This document shows, piece by piece, positions 11,001-26,000 of a stretch of 64,000 nt of DNA. This DNA comes from Limnoperna fortunei (lineage: Eukaryota; Mollusca; Bivalvia; Mytilida; Modiolidae), in contig OX104114.1 in NCBI GenBank assembly GCA_944474755.1, forward strand, positions 42,969,070-43,033,069, given 5' to 3'. The notes below the pieces were generated by a model. It saw only the letters and a program-made list of their open reading frames with translations, was not told where the DNA came from and ran no database searches. Both the position numbers and the translations under genes were made by a program. How positions within the stretch are numbered: position 1 is the first letter of the stretch; each line of letters starts with the position of its first letter.

Positions 11001-14000
11001 TATGATAAACCCCCTGAAATAAGCTATAAAGCCATTATTTTTTAATTTATGAATTATTGTATTAAATGTCAAGCTTAAAGAGGATTTGTTGATAAGTTTA
11101 TCTTTGTGTATTGTGTCCAGCTGTAATTCTGATCAAAGATTGCAGACAACACCATTACAGAGGCTTTAGCTTTTCACGTATTACTATACCGTTCCCAAAG
11201 TTAAATTTAAGTGTACTGCATTGAACATAAATTTATTTATTTATTTTTTTTTGGGGGGGGGGGGGGGGTTTAGAAAGACATCAACAACAAGAATTAAAAA
11301 TCTTCAAAAATACATGGGTGTTTAATAACTAAAATAAATATAAACCTTGGAGCAAACAGCCTTACTTGTCTTGTTATACTACTCCTGTATGCCAACCTTG
11401 TATAATAAAGGAAAGTCATTTAACTCCTCTAGGTAAGCTAATTACCACAAAATAATATGGCTCCAAATTTGACAGAAGGCAAAATGTGTTTAAACAGTGT
11501 GACTGTTATTAGGACAATAAAATTGCTAACTCGCTGGTAGACTTGCCACAAGTCCCTTTAAATTTGTTTTGCTATTAGAGAGATACATCTTTTTAGGAAA
11601 TGTTGATAATAAAGAATCAGAATTCCTTACCTGTTTATTTCTAACAATTTTTATTTTAGGTAGGTGCATGATAGGGAGGGGAGGGGCCTGAGTATCTAAA
11701 ACCTACAATCCACTGCCCCACCATATAAGAAAAGGGTTTGCCAAAAACCAACAACCTCAATTTTTTTCAGAATATTGATTGATTATTCATAATTTGTGAT
11801 TGGCAGTTTGAAAATCATGTCACCCAATTTGAGATAATAAATGTATGAGATTAAACTATAGAGCGCTAGTTTTTAACTGGAATTATAAGGGATAAACAGT
11901 TTCTATTCTAAAACATTTGATGTCCAAACTTAAATACATAGCCATTTAAAATTTAATTTAAATGTAACAATAAAAATCAATACATCAATAGCACACATAT
12001 CATTAATTGTCACTTAACAATATAAAAATATTTATTTCGTTAAAAGGGAAAGTATGAAGTTGTCAAGCAGTAGGAGATTAAATCTAAAATTTTACTCTTT
12101 AGTCGTATCGATTGTTAGTTAACATTCTGAAAGTTCACACTTGTTGCTGACAGGAATATGACAAGACAATTAGAATTGAATAAAATGACATGACAATGAA
12201 TAACTCTATGGGTGTTTAATTAGAGGCAGGAACTGCTTTCTCGTTCGGATTATACCTTGGTGCACCTATTCTTTTTATTGGGTTCGGGTTACTCTCTTTT
12301 TGTGTTTAATGTTTTTGGTTTTTGTGTTGTGTTTGTCTGTATCCAGATTTGTAACTTTCCCTTGGCTTTTGGCTAATGTTGTTCGGTCGGTTTTCTTTGC
12401 TATTTTCTAACTTAACTAAAGTTATGATATTGTGCTTAGTTTTAATTGTTTAAAGATAACTGGCATAAGTCTTTTCTTTTAGATTAGTAATGTATGAGTT
12501 ATTAGCAACATTGATTTCAATCACACCCAAGTATTAAAGTATTTACATTTCTTAACTAATTTATGCAGCTACATGTTGTAAATATAGGATCTTTCATTGG
12601 TACCAATGGATTTCAATAATTCTCCAATCAAGATAATTTTAATATGGAATTTTAAGTCTGAGCCTTAGTGAGCACTTAAAATTGCATCATTTAACAATTG
12701 AGATTAAAGAAATGTGATATTATCCAAGAGTACTAATGTACTAATGTACTAGTAAGATCCTGTTTTTCTAAACATCAAAAGCAGTAAATTTGTGAAATAA
12801 AATACAAATTCTTCCAACCCAATTTTATGGTCATGACTTGAATACACGTAAACGTAATATGCTTTGTTTATGACAATTTGTGTTTATGACATTATTATTT
12901 TAAGCCAATCAACAGATGAGAAGCACAAATTTACTAGTGACAAGAACTATATTGTCCACATGGGTCAATTGGTTTGAATATTACGTCAAAATTAAGGAAA
13001 TGGTAATCAGATTTGGTAGACCAGACACTGCTGTTTACTATAAGCTACTCAAACAAGGGTTTCATAATGTTATCTCTTCAAAAAATATGTGACCATCATT
13101 ATGACTACTTATTGTTATGTTTTTTCTTCTTCCTGGATTTTCTTTTCTTGGACATGACTATGAGTAACTTCCCTGGTAACTAATTACACAGACATGCACT
13201 GCTTACTATAAAATGTCTGGAGCACCTAAGTACAACAATGGCTAATAGATAAGAGTTACCCATTTTCTGTTTTCGTTTTCTGTATTAGTCTGATTTGGAA
13301 TAGTAATTGCCCATGATGTTGATCAGTTAGTACTCTTGATATATTTTACTCAATTATCATGACTGTGCTTTTATTTAGCCACCATGACGATATAGTATCA
13401 GTTTATCTATTCCTAATTTGCTGATTCCTAGTTTGACTAGTCCAGTTTGCAGATTGTCTTTTATTCGACCAATCAAAAACAATCTACAAGGTGTATACAT
13501 GAATGGCTAAAGGTTTATGTCTTTATTTATTCAATTAATTCATATATATTTCTAAACATCTATAATTGTAGATGAACATTTATGTATAAACTTTTGTTCT
13601 TAATTGGTTAGATAACAGGAAGCAGACGATATGGTGTCTATTGACAATTGGTTCATTTATCCATATTCAGTTTAAAATTTTTAAAATATTAAAGAATGCC
13701 TTCAACTTTTCTCCTCCAAGTCTTTAACGTGTATGACAGTGTATATGACAGTGTAAGCAAATTTATTTGTCAGCTTTGAATAAAATTTGTACGTAGGCTT
13801 ATGACAGCTCTATTTAAAAACTTATTTGAAAATTAGTCCTTTTTCTTAAACGTTATATGCCCTTAGCCAACATTGCAAGTGACAAAACACAAATGTAAAA
13901 TATGGAACTTTAAAATAGCAGATGCATGTATTTCTAAGAATCCCGTGAAAAAATGCAAATTTATATACCACTACATGTAATTTACATTTTAATATGGGAC

Positions 14001-17000
14001 TTGTAATTAAAATATATTTCACTTGAATACATATCTGATTTTAAACATACAAAGTTTATGAATATACGGGACACTAGAAACTTAAAATTATTCACAATGG
14101 ATGTATGACAAATACTGAACAATACCTTTATATACTGGTAACTGTAGATCTCACACTGAACGAAAAAACTTTAATTGTTCAAATTTAAATGACATATTGG
14201 TACTTTATATAACCAAAAAATTCATTTATGTTTAATTTATTTTTCCTTATGCATTTTTACATGTGTTGTTAAAAATTGAATTTACATGTAAAACTCAGCA
14301 TGTGACGTTTTATTGTGTCTATCAGTAATTATTGTTGTTGATTTCAAGACTATAATCCAGATAAACAAATGCATTGTCATGGATAATAACATGAATGTAT
14401 TCACTGAGTCATTGTATGTTTATGTCCATTTAATTTATTATCTTATTCTTTTTTAAAAGTACAAGTACAGCTGACATATTATGGAACAACCTCATAGCAG
14501 ACGTTTTCAACCTCTTCTATATCAATTTAAAATTGGTTAAAGTACAAGTTACTTATATTTTTAGGCATTTGCGATGCAAGTAATGACATGAACATTTTTT
14601 TTTTTATAAATTTATATTATTTTTGTTGTTGAAGTTTATTACAGTCTGGTAATAAATATGTGTATTCAGCAATTGTTTGTTTCAATAGGAAGTTTTCACT
14701 CATATGCCTCTAAACAATGTATATTTTTTAAATTATTTTAGATTTGTGAAACATTTTTGGTGCCCTTATACATGTAGCCCTTAAATTATTTGCAGATTAA
14801 GGAAGACAAATTCAAGAAAAAAAAATTATTTTTTAAAAAAAAAAATTGATATTTTCTAAGTTTAATCTCTCGGGATTTGTTTTAAAGATTAGTCTGAAGT
14901 ATACAAACATCGTGCACAATCGATTTCTATGAACCTTTAAAGTTCTATATATTGAATTTTCTTACATAATTTATATGATAGATTAAAAAATGTTCAAAGA
15001 ATATTTGTGTTGCTGAAGGATTAGGGGAGTTGTGAGTTTGTGAGAAAACTCTGTATAATAATGATTTTGCTATGTAATATCAGCTTGCCAAGGGAGATAA
15101 TATTTTGCACATTTAAATCTTCAAAATCGTAATTGTTCGTTTAGGGGAGCCATTATTTAACAAGACATTCTTTGATTTACATTTTTACCTATATTTTACA
15201 GTTTCCATTAACTGTTTACTGTTTGTATCAAATTATTTATATTCAATGAGAAATTAATTAAACAAGCCACTTTATTTTTCACAGCTATATGAATCACATT
15301 TTTGCTCTTTGTGTAATCAGTTGAATAAATTTCAGACAAAAAAGAGGCATGGACTAAGCCTAATTTTCAAGGTACCTCACCATTCATTCCTGTCTCAGTA
15401 TAATTGTCTGTTTAAAAATAATAAATGAAACAGCACAACAGTCTTTCTATATATTCTTCAACTTCTTTCACTCTGTCATTAGCTTGGAGTTTTTGGTGTA
15501 CTGTGTCACTGATTTGTATGTTTTGTTTCCAGACTATTGCCACTTACAACAATTTTTAGTTATATCAGAGGGGGTGGGGGCTAGAGGGAGGGTCTATTAA
15601 CAGGTTAACATTTTTTTATTTTTCGCAAAACAGATAACAATAAATTTAATTAATGATAAAAACAGCAATTTATATGAGAAAATAGAAAACAGTGAGTTCT
15701 AAAATAAAAAAAACAGATACCAGCAGAATCTCATTGATTCTTCGCTTCATAGGAAGACTCACTTATATTAAAATAGTGGTGAATAAAATGAATAAACAGA
15801 TAACAGAGAAAAAAATCTGTAAAACAGCTAACAGTGCTCTTACTATTAACAGCAAGCAGTGTTTTTATTTTCATTATAACAGTTTACAACAATGTTATTT
15901 TTTTTTAGAAAACAGATAACAGATAATGGCTGAAAATCATTTAACAGTTGCTTTATTTTCAATAAACCATTAACAGCTTTCTAAAAATGCCCAAAACTTG
16001 TTAACAGAAAAGATCTTGCCCCCCCCCCCCCCAAATCATGACATCCATTTTTTGGGAGGAAGCCTTGTACCCAGGCCTTTGGCAGGAAAACCCTTGTCAA
16101 GACTAAAGGTAGGGGTCAAATCCAGGTTAAACTCACAACCTGTAGCTACATGTCAACACATTATGTTGATCATTAAAGACAACTTGACACCAGGCCCTAC
16201 GTCACTTTTTTACCTTTGTTTTTTTTTCAATATATCTTTTCAATAAATAAACTTGTTTTACAAAGGACTTGTAAAGCCAGGTGTCTTAGTATTTTTAGAT
16301 AAAACCTTAAGAGTATACATTGGTGCATTTATATTTTTTATGGGTAAAACGTTTTGACAGAAAATCTCGAACATAATGGTAAAACATATACAGCAATAGC
16401 AATACATGTATGTATGCAGGTTTTGAACTGGATCCCAGTATTTTATGTTAATTTTGAGAATAAAAATATATTGATCAATGTTACAATTTAATTATAGAAA
16501 AGATGTGTGTGTGAAGTTCAAATTAAAATAGAAAACATTTGCTTGTTTAGGTCATTATCAGATATAATTTATTTATTGAAAACAGATGATCAATGACAAA
16601 CATTCCTTATTCTCATTACTATAAAAATATCTGGCTGTAAATTTTAAGTGTGATTTTTGATAAGGGCATAAATTTGTCTTTCTAGTTGGTCTTTTTAGTG
16701 TCTACTTGTACATTTAAATTTAAATTCTTATCGTTATTGAGCTATACAGTTTGTATCAAAACACAGTTATTACTATTTTAATTACAGTAATTTAAGTTCT
16801 TTACTACCATTGAAAAGATTGACAAACAAACAAACAAACGAAGTTGACATGATAAACAAACTGTAAATATTTCATTAATTACCACAAAGATTAAAAATAC
16901 ACAAAAATTTTACAAAAAAGCAAGTATGGTATATGTACTAATCCAACCATTTTGCAATAAACTTCCAATGTTGAAAAATATGATGAAACTAAGGATACGG

Positions 17001-20000
17001 TATATACATGTACTTGTACTAGTATATCGTTATATTTGTACTTGTGCATAGAAAATTTACAGCATCATAAAGAACGTTTTGTATATCTTTTTTAAAAATG
17101 TATTGCACAATAGGTTGTTACAGTACTAGTACATGCTTACTTTAATTTAATAGTACACTCTACCAGAATATGATATCCTCCTATACAATCTAGCAAGTAG
17201 TAAAGGGTCTCCTGTGTTCAGTTCTTATGATCTCTATTGTAAGGGACTCTCATACAAACTATCCAACCCCCTAGAAAATTTGGAAAACAATGGTGCAATT
17301 TGGAAAGTTCTAAGGAGCTTTAAATAGTACTGAAAATTGACAAGTTTTTTATTGCAGGGATAGATTGCAATTTTTGGTCAAAATCATGTGGATTCAGCAC
17401 ATGTATAGGCAGATACACCCCTGCTGTCAAATAAAGACAAATACTTTTAGCACTTATTAAGAGTAGGTGTATAAATAATACCACACTCATGATTGATTTT
17501 GAAAACACTGGTCTAAAAGCAATAAAGAGTTTTGTTTGTTTCAGTTAAGAGGTTATTTGTACAAATATTGATAAACGTCCGATAGTTAGTTTACATATAA
17601 TCTTTTACGAAAGGGAGACAGAAGCTTGTCAATAACAAAATTTGAGATGGGAGATAACTGCCTTATTTTTTATGGCTAAACAACCTATAGTCTTCTTTTA
17701 TATTTAAGGATGGACAAAAGAAAAATTAAATAAATATGTATACTTTTTTATACTGGCACAAATACCGGGAATCAAACGCAACCCCATGTATACATGCTAT
17801 TGGATAATTTCTGCAAATAAAAAAAAAAAACATTAGTTCTTTTTAAATAATTAAAGGAATTCCCTAAGAAATTACACTGACTATTATGATTGCCTTTTAT
17901 TAGATGAGTGTCGAGTTTTAGCTACTTTAGAAGTCGATGCTGCTGTGCAGAGCATGCATAAATTATTTGTAGAGTGTAATTTTCAAAATTAATTAATGAT
18001 AAACAGTGTGTTTACAAAATTATTGTGCATTCTGGACATACACCATGATTAGATAACAAGACTTCTTCTGAACTGTCTAAAATTCATTTATTACTTAATT
18101 TCTGTGGTTTCGTTATCTTCTTTGCAATTGCTGTTTACATGTGTCTGTATTTGACTAGTTATTGATTAATGTCAAATATAAATTAATAAGATATGATGTA
18201 AATACTATTTCCATTATTTGTTATCATTTTAAAATTCAATACATACTTAATTTCAGTATTATGAGACAATCTAAAATGTAATTCCAAATATTATTTAACA
18301 GGTGTTAGGTATTAAAAATATAGGATCTTGCATAAGTTTGAGTGGATTTTCCAGTCCAGATACTAGTTGAATTATGCAATTTTAAACCTGAGCCTTGGCA
18401 ATGACTTAGAATTGCATAATTTAACTATTGAGATTGAAGAAATCTGATAATTCAATAGTACTAATATGAGATTCTGTCTCTTATTTTAAAAAGCAGTAAA
18501 TTTGTGAAATAAAATACAAATTCTTCTACCCAATTTTATTGATATAAATATGTGGAAAATGCTCGATGTTTTGTTTATGATGTCATTATTTTTGCTTATG
18601 ATATTATTATTTTTTAAAACCAGATGAGAACCACATATTCATTATATATATACAGTGATTAGAACTATATTTTCCACTACGGTCAAGCAGCTGGATTATT
18701 ACATAAACATGAGAGAAACTGCATTTACCTCTTAACATTTTAATATAAAAACTAAAAAACAAATTAAAAAAAAATTTCTATTAAATTAAAAATCAATGTT
18801 ATGTCATGAACCTTCTAATTAGAATTGATTTTAATATTATCCATTATTTATTCTTTACAGGTGAAAAACGACAATTCGATCCAAACTTCAAGGGGCCTAT
18901 ACAGAAAAGGTAACAATCAATGGATGTTTATGGATTGATACAGATGTTAATCTAATGTCATTTAATCTACAACATAAGTATATATAAGTAATAAAAAACT
19001 TCCCTATATTTACATAGACAAAATCCGTCATGTACAAAAAGGATTGTAAAATACATGTATTAAAATTTAAATACCCAAACAATGGGGGTAGAATACTATG
19101 TACATTACATCGTTCATCGTGTTATTTTATTATGATATAATTGTTTCAAAAACAACTTGATATTTATCAAGTGTAAAAATTGTTTTCTTTTAAAAGTAGC
19201 CTACTTATACATGTACTTGAATAAAGGAAGCAATTCTTGATTTAAACGTATATTGATATTTTGAAAATCAAACATGTCTTTTAAAAGTATCTTTCTGTAG
19301 AAGACCTCTTACTTATGCAAGGTAAATTTCTAATATGTTGGTTTGTTTGATGGTGTTTAAAACCACATTCAACAATTTTTCAGCTATATCATGGCATCCA
19401 GTTTTTATTGGGGGAGTAAGGTGGAGAAAACCCCCAACCTGGCAATCCTTTTCAATTAAGATTGGATCGAGTCAAGTACATCCTGCCTGCAGTGCGAATC
19501 CAACCCGCAATCTCAATGTTTGGAAACCACATGAGGCATGAATTGACAACATTCAAACAAAAAAACATTTCAGGTAGATTTTGATTTGTTCACCTGTGCA
19601 CAGTGGGCAGCCAACCAATTTCCTGTCTACTTTGAACTGTTGTTTTATGAAAATATGGAAAAAAAATCTTATCTGGTTCTTGTTAGTGAAATATATTTTC
19701 CAGGCTTAAGTTTAAAATAATAGGTCTACTTCAAATGTGGAGGGGGTGGGGGCTATAGGGTAGAAAAGATAACCTAAATGTTTGCCCACTCTGTGCACAC
19801 TCTTACTGTGGTTGTGGGGGGGGGGGGTGTTATGTTTGTGCAAAATCTACCTATGCTATATTGTAGAGTAGTTTATAGTTTGAAATGAAAGATTTTATAT
19901 TTGTACTTACACAATTTATTAGACTATTTAGGCATTGACCAATTGACCTCTTTTTTTGTTCTTAGTTTGTTTTTAAAAAGAAAAAATTTGGCCAGAAACT

Positions 20001-23000
20001 ATTGTAAACATAGATAAAATGAAGAACAAAATTGCCTTTTGATGTCACTTCAGAAAATAATTTATGGGAATAAGGGGACTGTTCCTCAAAACAATTATTT
20101 ATACATTGAGTCTCGGTGTTCAAATTTCATGATGACCTGTTCATATAATGTCATTTTATTAATTTTATTGATTTCTGATTAAAACCTTTAAAGATCACTG
20201 TTTAATTATCAAATTTGCATAAATTGACAAGATAAGGGAATGTCACACAATTGATCTCTTCACAGTTAAACAGTAGTTTATCTTTCTGTTTCAGAAATTG
20301 ACTAACTTCTGTAGGGTACTTTTTATAGAAAACATGACAGACAAAATCACAGCAAAGGCTCTCCATTCCCAGAGCATCAGTTCAGTTCTTTTTTTTTTAT
20401 AGAAGTTTGTCAATTACCGGTATATGTTACAAAATAACCACTTTACGTTGATCACTTATTTACTATCATAGTTATTACATGTATGTGGTATATATGTTTT
20501 GTAACATAATTCAGTCAATAGACTGAATATGAAATGGACATGACATTGTTGTTGTCAGACAATCACAGGCTACACAGTCAGTCTAGACAATCTACACATG
20601 TATGTAGTTCGTTTGGTATTTTGAATGGAGGTAAGAGGTGGGGCTTACACAATGGAATAACTAAAAAGTTGGTTGATTATTCCATGGCTAAGCCCCACCT
20701 ACTTCCAATGTATTTGAATGGGGATTTTTATCAGGTGACATAAACCTAATGGTTTAACATGAAAAGTCTTAAGTTAAAGAATGATTTACACAACACACTG
20801 ATTAAGTGTGATTAATCCATAAAAAGATCAAAGGAAAAATGCCCTATTATGTTACAAAACAATATATGCCAGGCCAGAATTTACTTGGCTGACAGGAATT
20901 TCTGTTAAACTCAGGTCTAATCACTTGCCTATTGGATTTGATCATGGTGACCTCTATACACCCCACTTACAAAAATGGCAGCAAGAGCTTATTAATTGGA
21001 CAAAGGGAGATAATTTAGAAAATATAATTATTGTTTTTTTGTTTTCAGATCATGCACAGACGTGATATGCTGCCTTTTGTTTCTAATTTTCTTTGCTGGT
21101 ATGATAGCATGTACAGTCATTGGTAAGTTCTCCAGTTTTGACCTTTAACCTTTAAGAAAATTCATAAAACATACTGCAGTTTCTTTGATGTGTCATGACC
21201 AACAATTTTTTTAAGTGTGTAGATTTTTCAAAAATTAAAAAAAAGTAAAAACATGCTAGAAAAGTCATGAAAAAAATCTTTTTGCAAAAATCCTTATAAA
21301 ATTGTTAGTATGTCAGAGCATCATGTGACCAACCTCGCAATCAGTCAACAAATTTCATTGGTACATAAAAGCAAGATATTTCCATGTAATTTAACAAGTC
21401 AAAATCATTTTTATGTCTGAAAATCCAGTTTATGACATAAATAATGTTGGCAAAATTAGTACTATAAATATCCTAAATGTAAAGTTTATTGTCATATTAG
21501 AATATGTCGCTTGGGATAAAATTACGCTACAAAAATGGCCATTCCGCAATAAAACAATGATAAACTACAGCATTTGTGAATTATTTCTTAATTTTTATAC
21601 AGGTTATGCAAGAGGTGATCCTTACAAACTGATCCTACCAACAGACTCCAAGGGTCAGATCTGTGGATATACTGATGCGTAAGTGTTGCCAATAATAAAT
21701 TAGTTATTTTACAGCAAATTCTCCATTTTATCGATATATCAGTGATCATTTTATCATAGTATTGAAATGTAATGAAAAGAAAAAAATTCAGTTATGTTAT
21801 TACAAAGCCATGGCTTACAGAAAAGAAAAACACAACAAGCAAAAACAGGCAACAAAACTGAAAACAAACAAAATAGCATTAAATAACATCTCGATATTGT
21901 CAACGCTGAGTATTTTTCAGGGTTTAAACAATGGATAAAAACATACCGTAAACCAATTAATTTTCATGTTAGCAAACTGTTATGAATAGATGTTGGCAAT
22001 TGTAACCATTCATTTTCCTAGACCTTTTTGTGGATATAAACTTTCGCAATTGTATCCCTCTTGCAAAAACCATGAGTTTATATTATTCAAAATTTTATTG
22101 GTTTACAGTAAACCATAAATATTTAATAAATGATGTCCGTTATAATTTATTTTGATTCATATATTTTCAAAATATTCAAACAAAACTGATCAGATTTGAA
22201 TGTATTATATGTATTACTTTTTCTTAAGATATAGGATGTTTTGTATCAAAATTACTGTAAATAATGTCAATGCTTTACATAAGATTTTATCAAAGGTGCA
22301 TTTAGAAGTCTATATTGGAATTAGTGATAATTTGCTTGTATCATTAAAATAGCTAACACTTATTGACAATAGAAGTCTTGAAATAAATTTTATCATTTTA
22401 TTTCAGAGTGAAAAGCAAACCATACTTAGTTTATTTTGACATTTTAAAATGTGCTCAGATGGGAGCAGCTGTAGCCACAGCAGGATGTCCTACACCTCAG
22501 GTAAATTTATGTGAATTGGCTGTAGCCACAGCATGGTGTCCTACACCTCAGGTAAATTTATGTGAATTGGCTTTAGCCACAGCAGGGTGGCCTACACCTC
22601 AGGTAAATTTATGTGAATTGGCTGAAGCCACAGCAGGGTGTCCAAACACAGCAGGTAAATATATGTAAACTGGCTGTAGCCACAGCAGGGTGTCCTACAC
22701 TGCTGGTAAATTTATGTGAATTGGATGTAACCACAGCAGGTTGTCCTACACTGCAGGTAAATTTATGTGAATTGAATGTAGCCACAGCAGGGGGTCCTAC
22801 ATTGCAGGTAAATTTATGTAAACTGACTGTATCTACAGCAGGTTGTCCTACACTGCATTTAAATATATGTAAACTGGCTGTAGCCACAGCAGGGTGTCCT
22901 ACACTGCATTTAAATATATGTAAACTAGCTGTACCCACAGCAGGGTGTCCTACACCACAGGTAAATTTATGTAAACTGGCTGCAGCCACAGCAGGTTGTC

Positions 23001-26000
23001 CTACACCTCAGGTAACTTATGCTAACTTAAGTTATATATAAACAATCTTGATATGACACCAGTTGGAAAGAAACACATAGTGATCTTTATACTGACCCTA
23101 AATTCTTTCAAGTACAAGTAGTTCTTCATCTTTGATGGTATCCTACCCATAATTCAATTCACCATTTGATTTTATTTATGATAAGAATTACAGCTTTATT
23201 CAATCAATATATTACTAAGTAATGTTACAAATTAAATATATTTGTTTTACTTTAAATCAGTGTTCAGCTTTAAGCAAAAAAAGTAACTCCAATAGTATTT
23301 CCGATGCTTGCTAAACAGTACCGAGGTCTGCTCCATTGGAAAACAATCGACATCCGGGACACCAAATGTGATCACGTCGTCAATTCTGGTCCGGATACCT
23401 TAACACCATAAATGTTAGTAGTATCCACAACACATCACGGTAAATTATTGACACTTTCCAAAAATCAAAATAGATTCTGCAAATCTGTCACTATAATAGA
23501 TATAAAAAAATTGTTTTAAAATAACTACATTTTTTTAATCAGTTATTTAAGATAATTAGCTCTTTGGATGTATATGTGGAGTGAGACTGTGGTTGAATTA
23601 TCAATTAAGGCATGACAACTATATGATAAATTGTACTTTGTAGGTTTGTCGTGCAGCATGCCCATCAGGATACTACGTGTACCTGGAGACGGTAGCAAGA
23701 GCAGCTGGAACTTTATTGCAGAGTGATATAGACAAAATGATTTGTAAGGATTGGGTTACACAGCCGACCACTGCTTCTACAGCAGTAAGTAAAAACATGC
23801 TATGCAGGAGGTTGCTGTTGAAAACAAATCAGTTTCATTTCTTAAAAAATATAATATGATTTGTTAAACTTGTTTAGGCTATGGTGAGTTTCGTTTGTTC
23901 AGTAATAGTGCCTGGATTAAGTTTGTGGTCTTCTGATTAATTTGTTGGTACAACAAAGGCTCTAAGACCTCATGGACTAATATCAAGTTTGATTTGTAAA
24001 ATCTTTATAGGAAGAGAGCAAATGATATTAAATGTATAACCTACGCAATCTCTTATCCAATCAGATTAAATGTTTTATGGATGTTACATTAAATTTATTA
24101 TTGATTGTAATTACTTCATTTGTATTTACATTGGTTATGGGTTATCTTATCTTGAGCAACATGTGCTCATTTTCACATTTAATATTCAAGGATGCTAGAT
24201 TTCCCACCAAAGGTCAGGGATTCTCCCCAGAAAAATCTGGATGTCATGATTGATAGCTGAAAACAAATTCAGACAGTGACATAAGACCTCACACAATCTA
24301 TAATTATTTGCTTAAAATAACAAATATATTTCCAAGGTTGCACATTGACTTTTATTTGGCTTTTTTTTATAGGCACAAATTCAACAGTTTATAACTGATC
24401 AGTCATGTGCGCCATATTATGTTGACTCGAGCTCAAGTAAGTCTTTTTAAAAAATATCTTTTATCAGCCTATAGTGTATGTTTTTCTTTAGTGTATGTTT
24501 TCTAAAGATTTGTTTTGTATTTTTTGTGTTGCCTGCCTTAAGCAGAGATGGCACTGTGATCGATCCAACCTCATCACACTTTTTGTTTATCTTTTAACTC
24601 CACCTTAACTATTGAAAGGATGTGAAACAAACTTACACAGCTTCTAAACAATTAATTCCTAATTTGCACCAATTGTTTCATTTTGCTTTTGAAGAATTTT
24701 CCTTGATCAAATAAACAGTAGTTATTTTTAACTGAAATACTCCATATTTGTTGGAAGGAATAAAACCAAAATTGCACACATAACTATTTAGATGTGCAAA
24801 TTTATTTATTGTTTGTGTGAATTGGGGTCTCCTCGGGGTGGCAAAAATCATTGAACAAAATTAAATAATTATGTTTTTTGCCAAAACTAGTAAAGTGAAA
24901 AACATATCTACAAACTCCATACATTTTAGTAACAATTCATGACTGTATAATGTTCAAACAGAATAAATCCTATCTAATCTTACAGACAAATTTAGGAAAT
25001 TTACAAAATAATATGCTTTTGTTTAATTTCAGTTATAAATAGATGTGTTCCATCAATATTTGGTACCATCATTGATTATGCTACCCATCTCAATTACACT
25101 GCAGCTTCTACTGGAGCTAATTATGTTTTACAAAACACTGCTGGTACCAGTCTGACTGGTTCCTTATTGAGCCAGGCAAGTGGGTAAGTAACTATTGAGT
25201 CCAGTCCCAGGAAATGTATACAAAATGTTAGCATATGTACTTTTAATGATATTTTACCTAAAAAATATATCTTCTTAACATTTAAAGGACAAAAGGTTCA
25301 GACCATTATAGGGTTGTGAAAATATGTCATAGTTTTGTCTCTAATTGTATATATATGCTGCAGGTCGGGGGTTTTCTTCGGGTACTCTGGCTTCCTACCC
25401 CAATAAAAACTGGACGCCACGATATTGCTGAAAGTGGCGTTAAACACCATAAAACAACAACAATATATATATGCTACAACTTGTCTGAATTGTTGTGGCA
25501 TAAAAAGGGGGATAATAATGAAGCATAATATGAATATAGGAGCAGCCTAAATGTGAGCATTGCCCATTGTTCATGACGTTACTTCAGAGCACCCTAACAG
25601 TGCCTCTACATTGCATTGGTGATGTGACGTCTTTGTCTTATATGTTCCTGAACATTTGAATTTTATCGATGTTGAAATCCTTTTTGTCTACTTTTATATT
25701 AATTTTATTGCCATCTACAGTATTTTATTTGGATAGCTAAGCTACAATCTGAAATGGATTTGTTCATATAAATCACAGGACTTTTTTTACACACATGCAT
25801 GTAACTATACAGCTCGCATCTGCAATGCTTGCTATTATGTGGTTTCTGTTTAGATTCCTCAAAAGTGGCTCATTATTCAGCAATTGACTTTTGATTTCAA
25901 CCACTCCCCATAATATTTTATGTGACTGTTCTAAGCCAGTAGTTTATGACCTCATATTTTTCTTTTCTGTTTCTGTTTTTATTAATCTTTGGTGATTTGT

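Larger units (their letters stand above)
5593..18860. other. Gene A intron 2 (13.3 kb): contents
   Basis: No exon or nested gene seen. It holds AT-rich DNA, three pairs of duplicated intronic blocks, a 145-bp tandem array, an AACAG-rich tract, short microsatellites and a degenerate SINE. Apart from low-complexity tracts I see nothing distinctive in about 13000-15590 and 16260-18300. Confidence 0.8.

Noticed and set aside
22609..22989. 126-codon minus-strand frame of Cys/His-rich repeats
   Set aside because: It is the antisense reading of the 51-bp minisatellite, whose length is a multiple of three and so keeps frames open.
22613..23041. 142-codon plus-strand frame of [15 protein letters not shown] repeats
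   Set aside because: Out of frame with exon 6 after the one-base insertion in unit 4, with no acceptor of its own; a by-product of the array.
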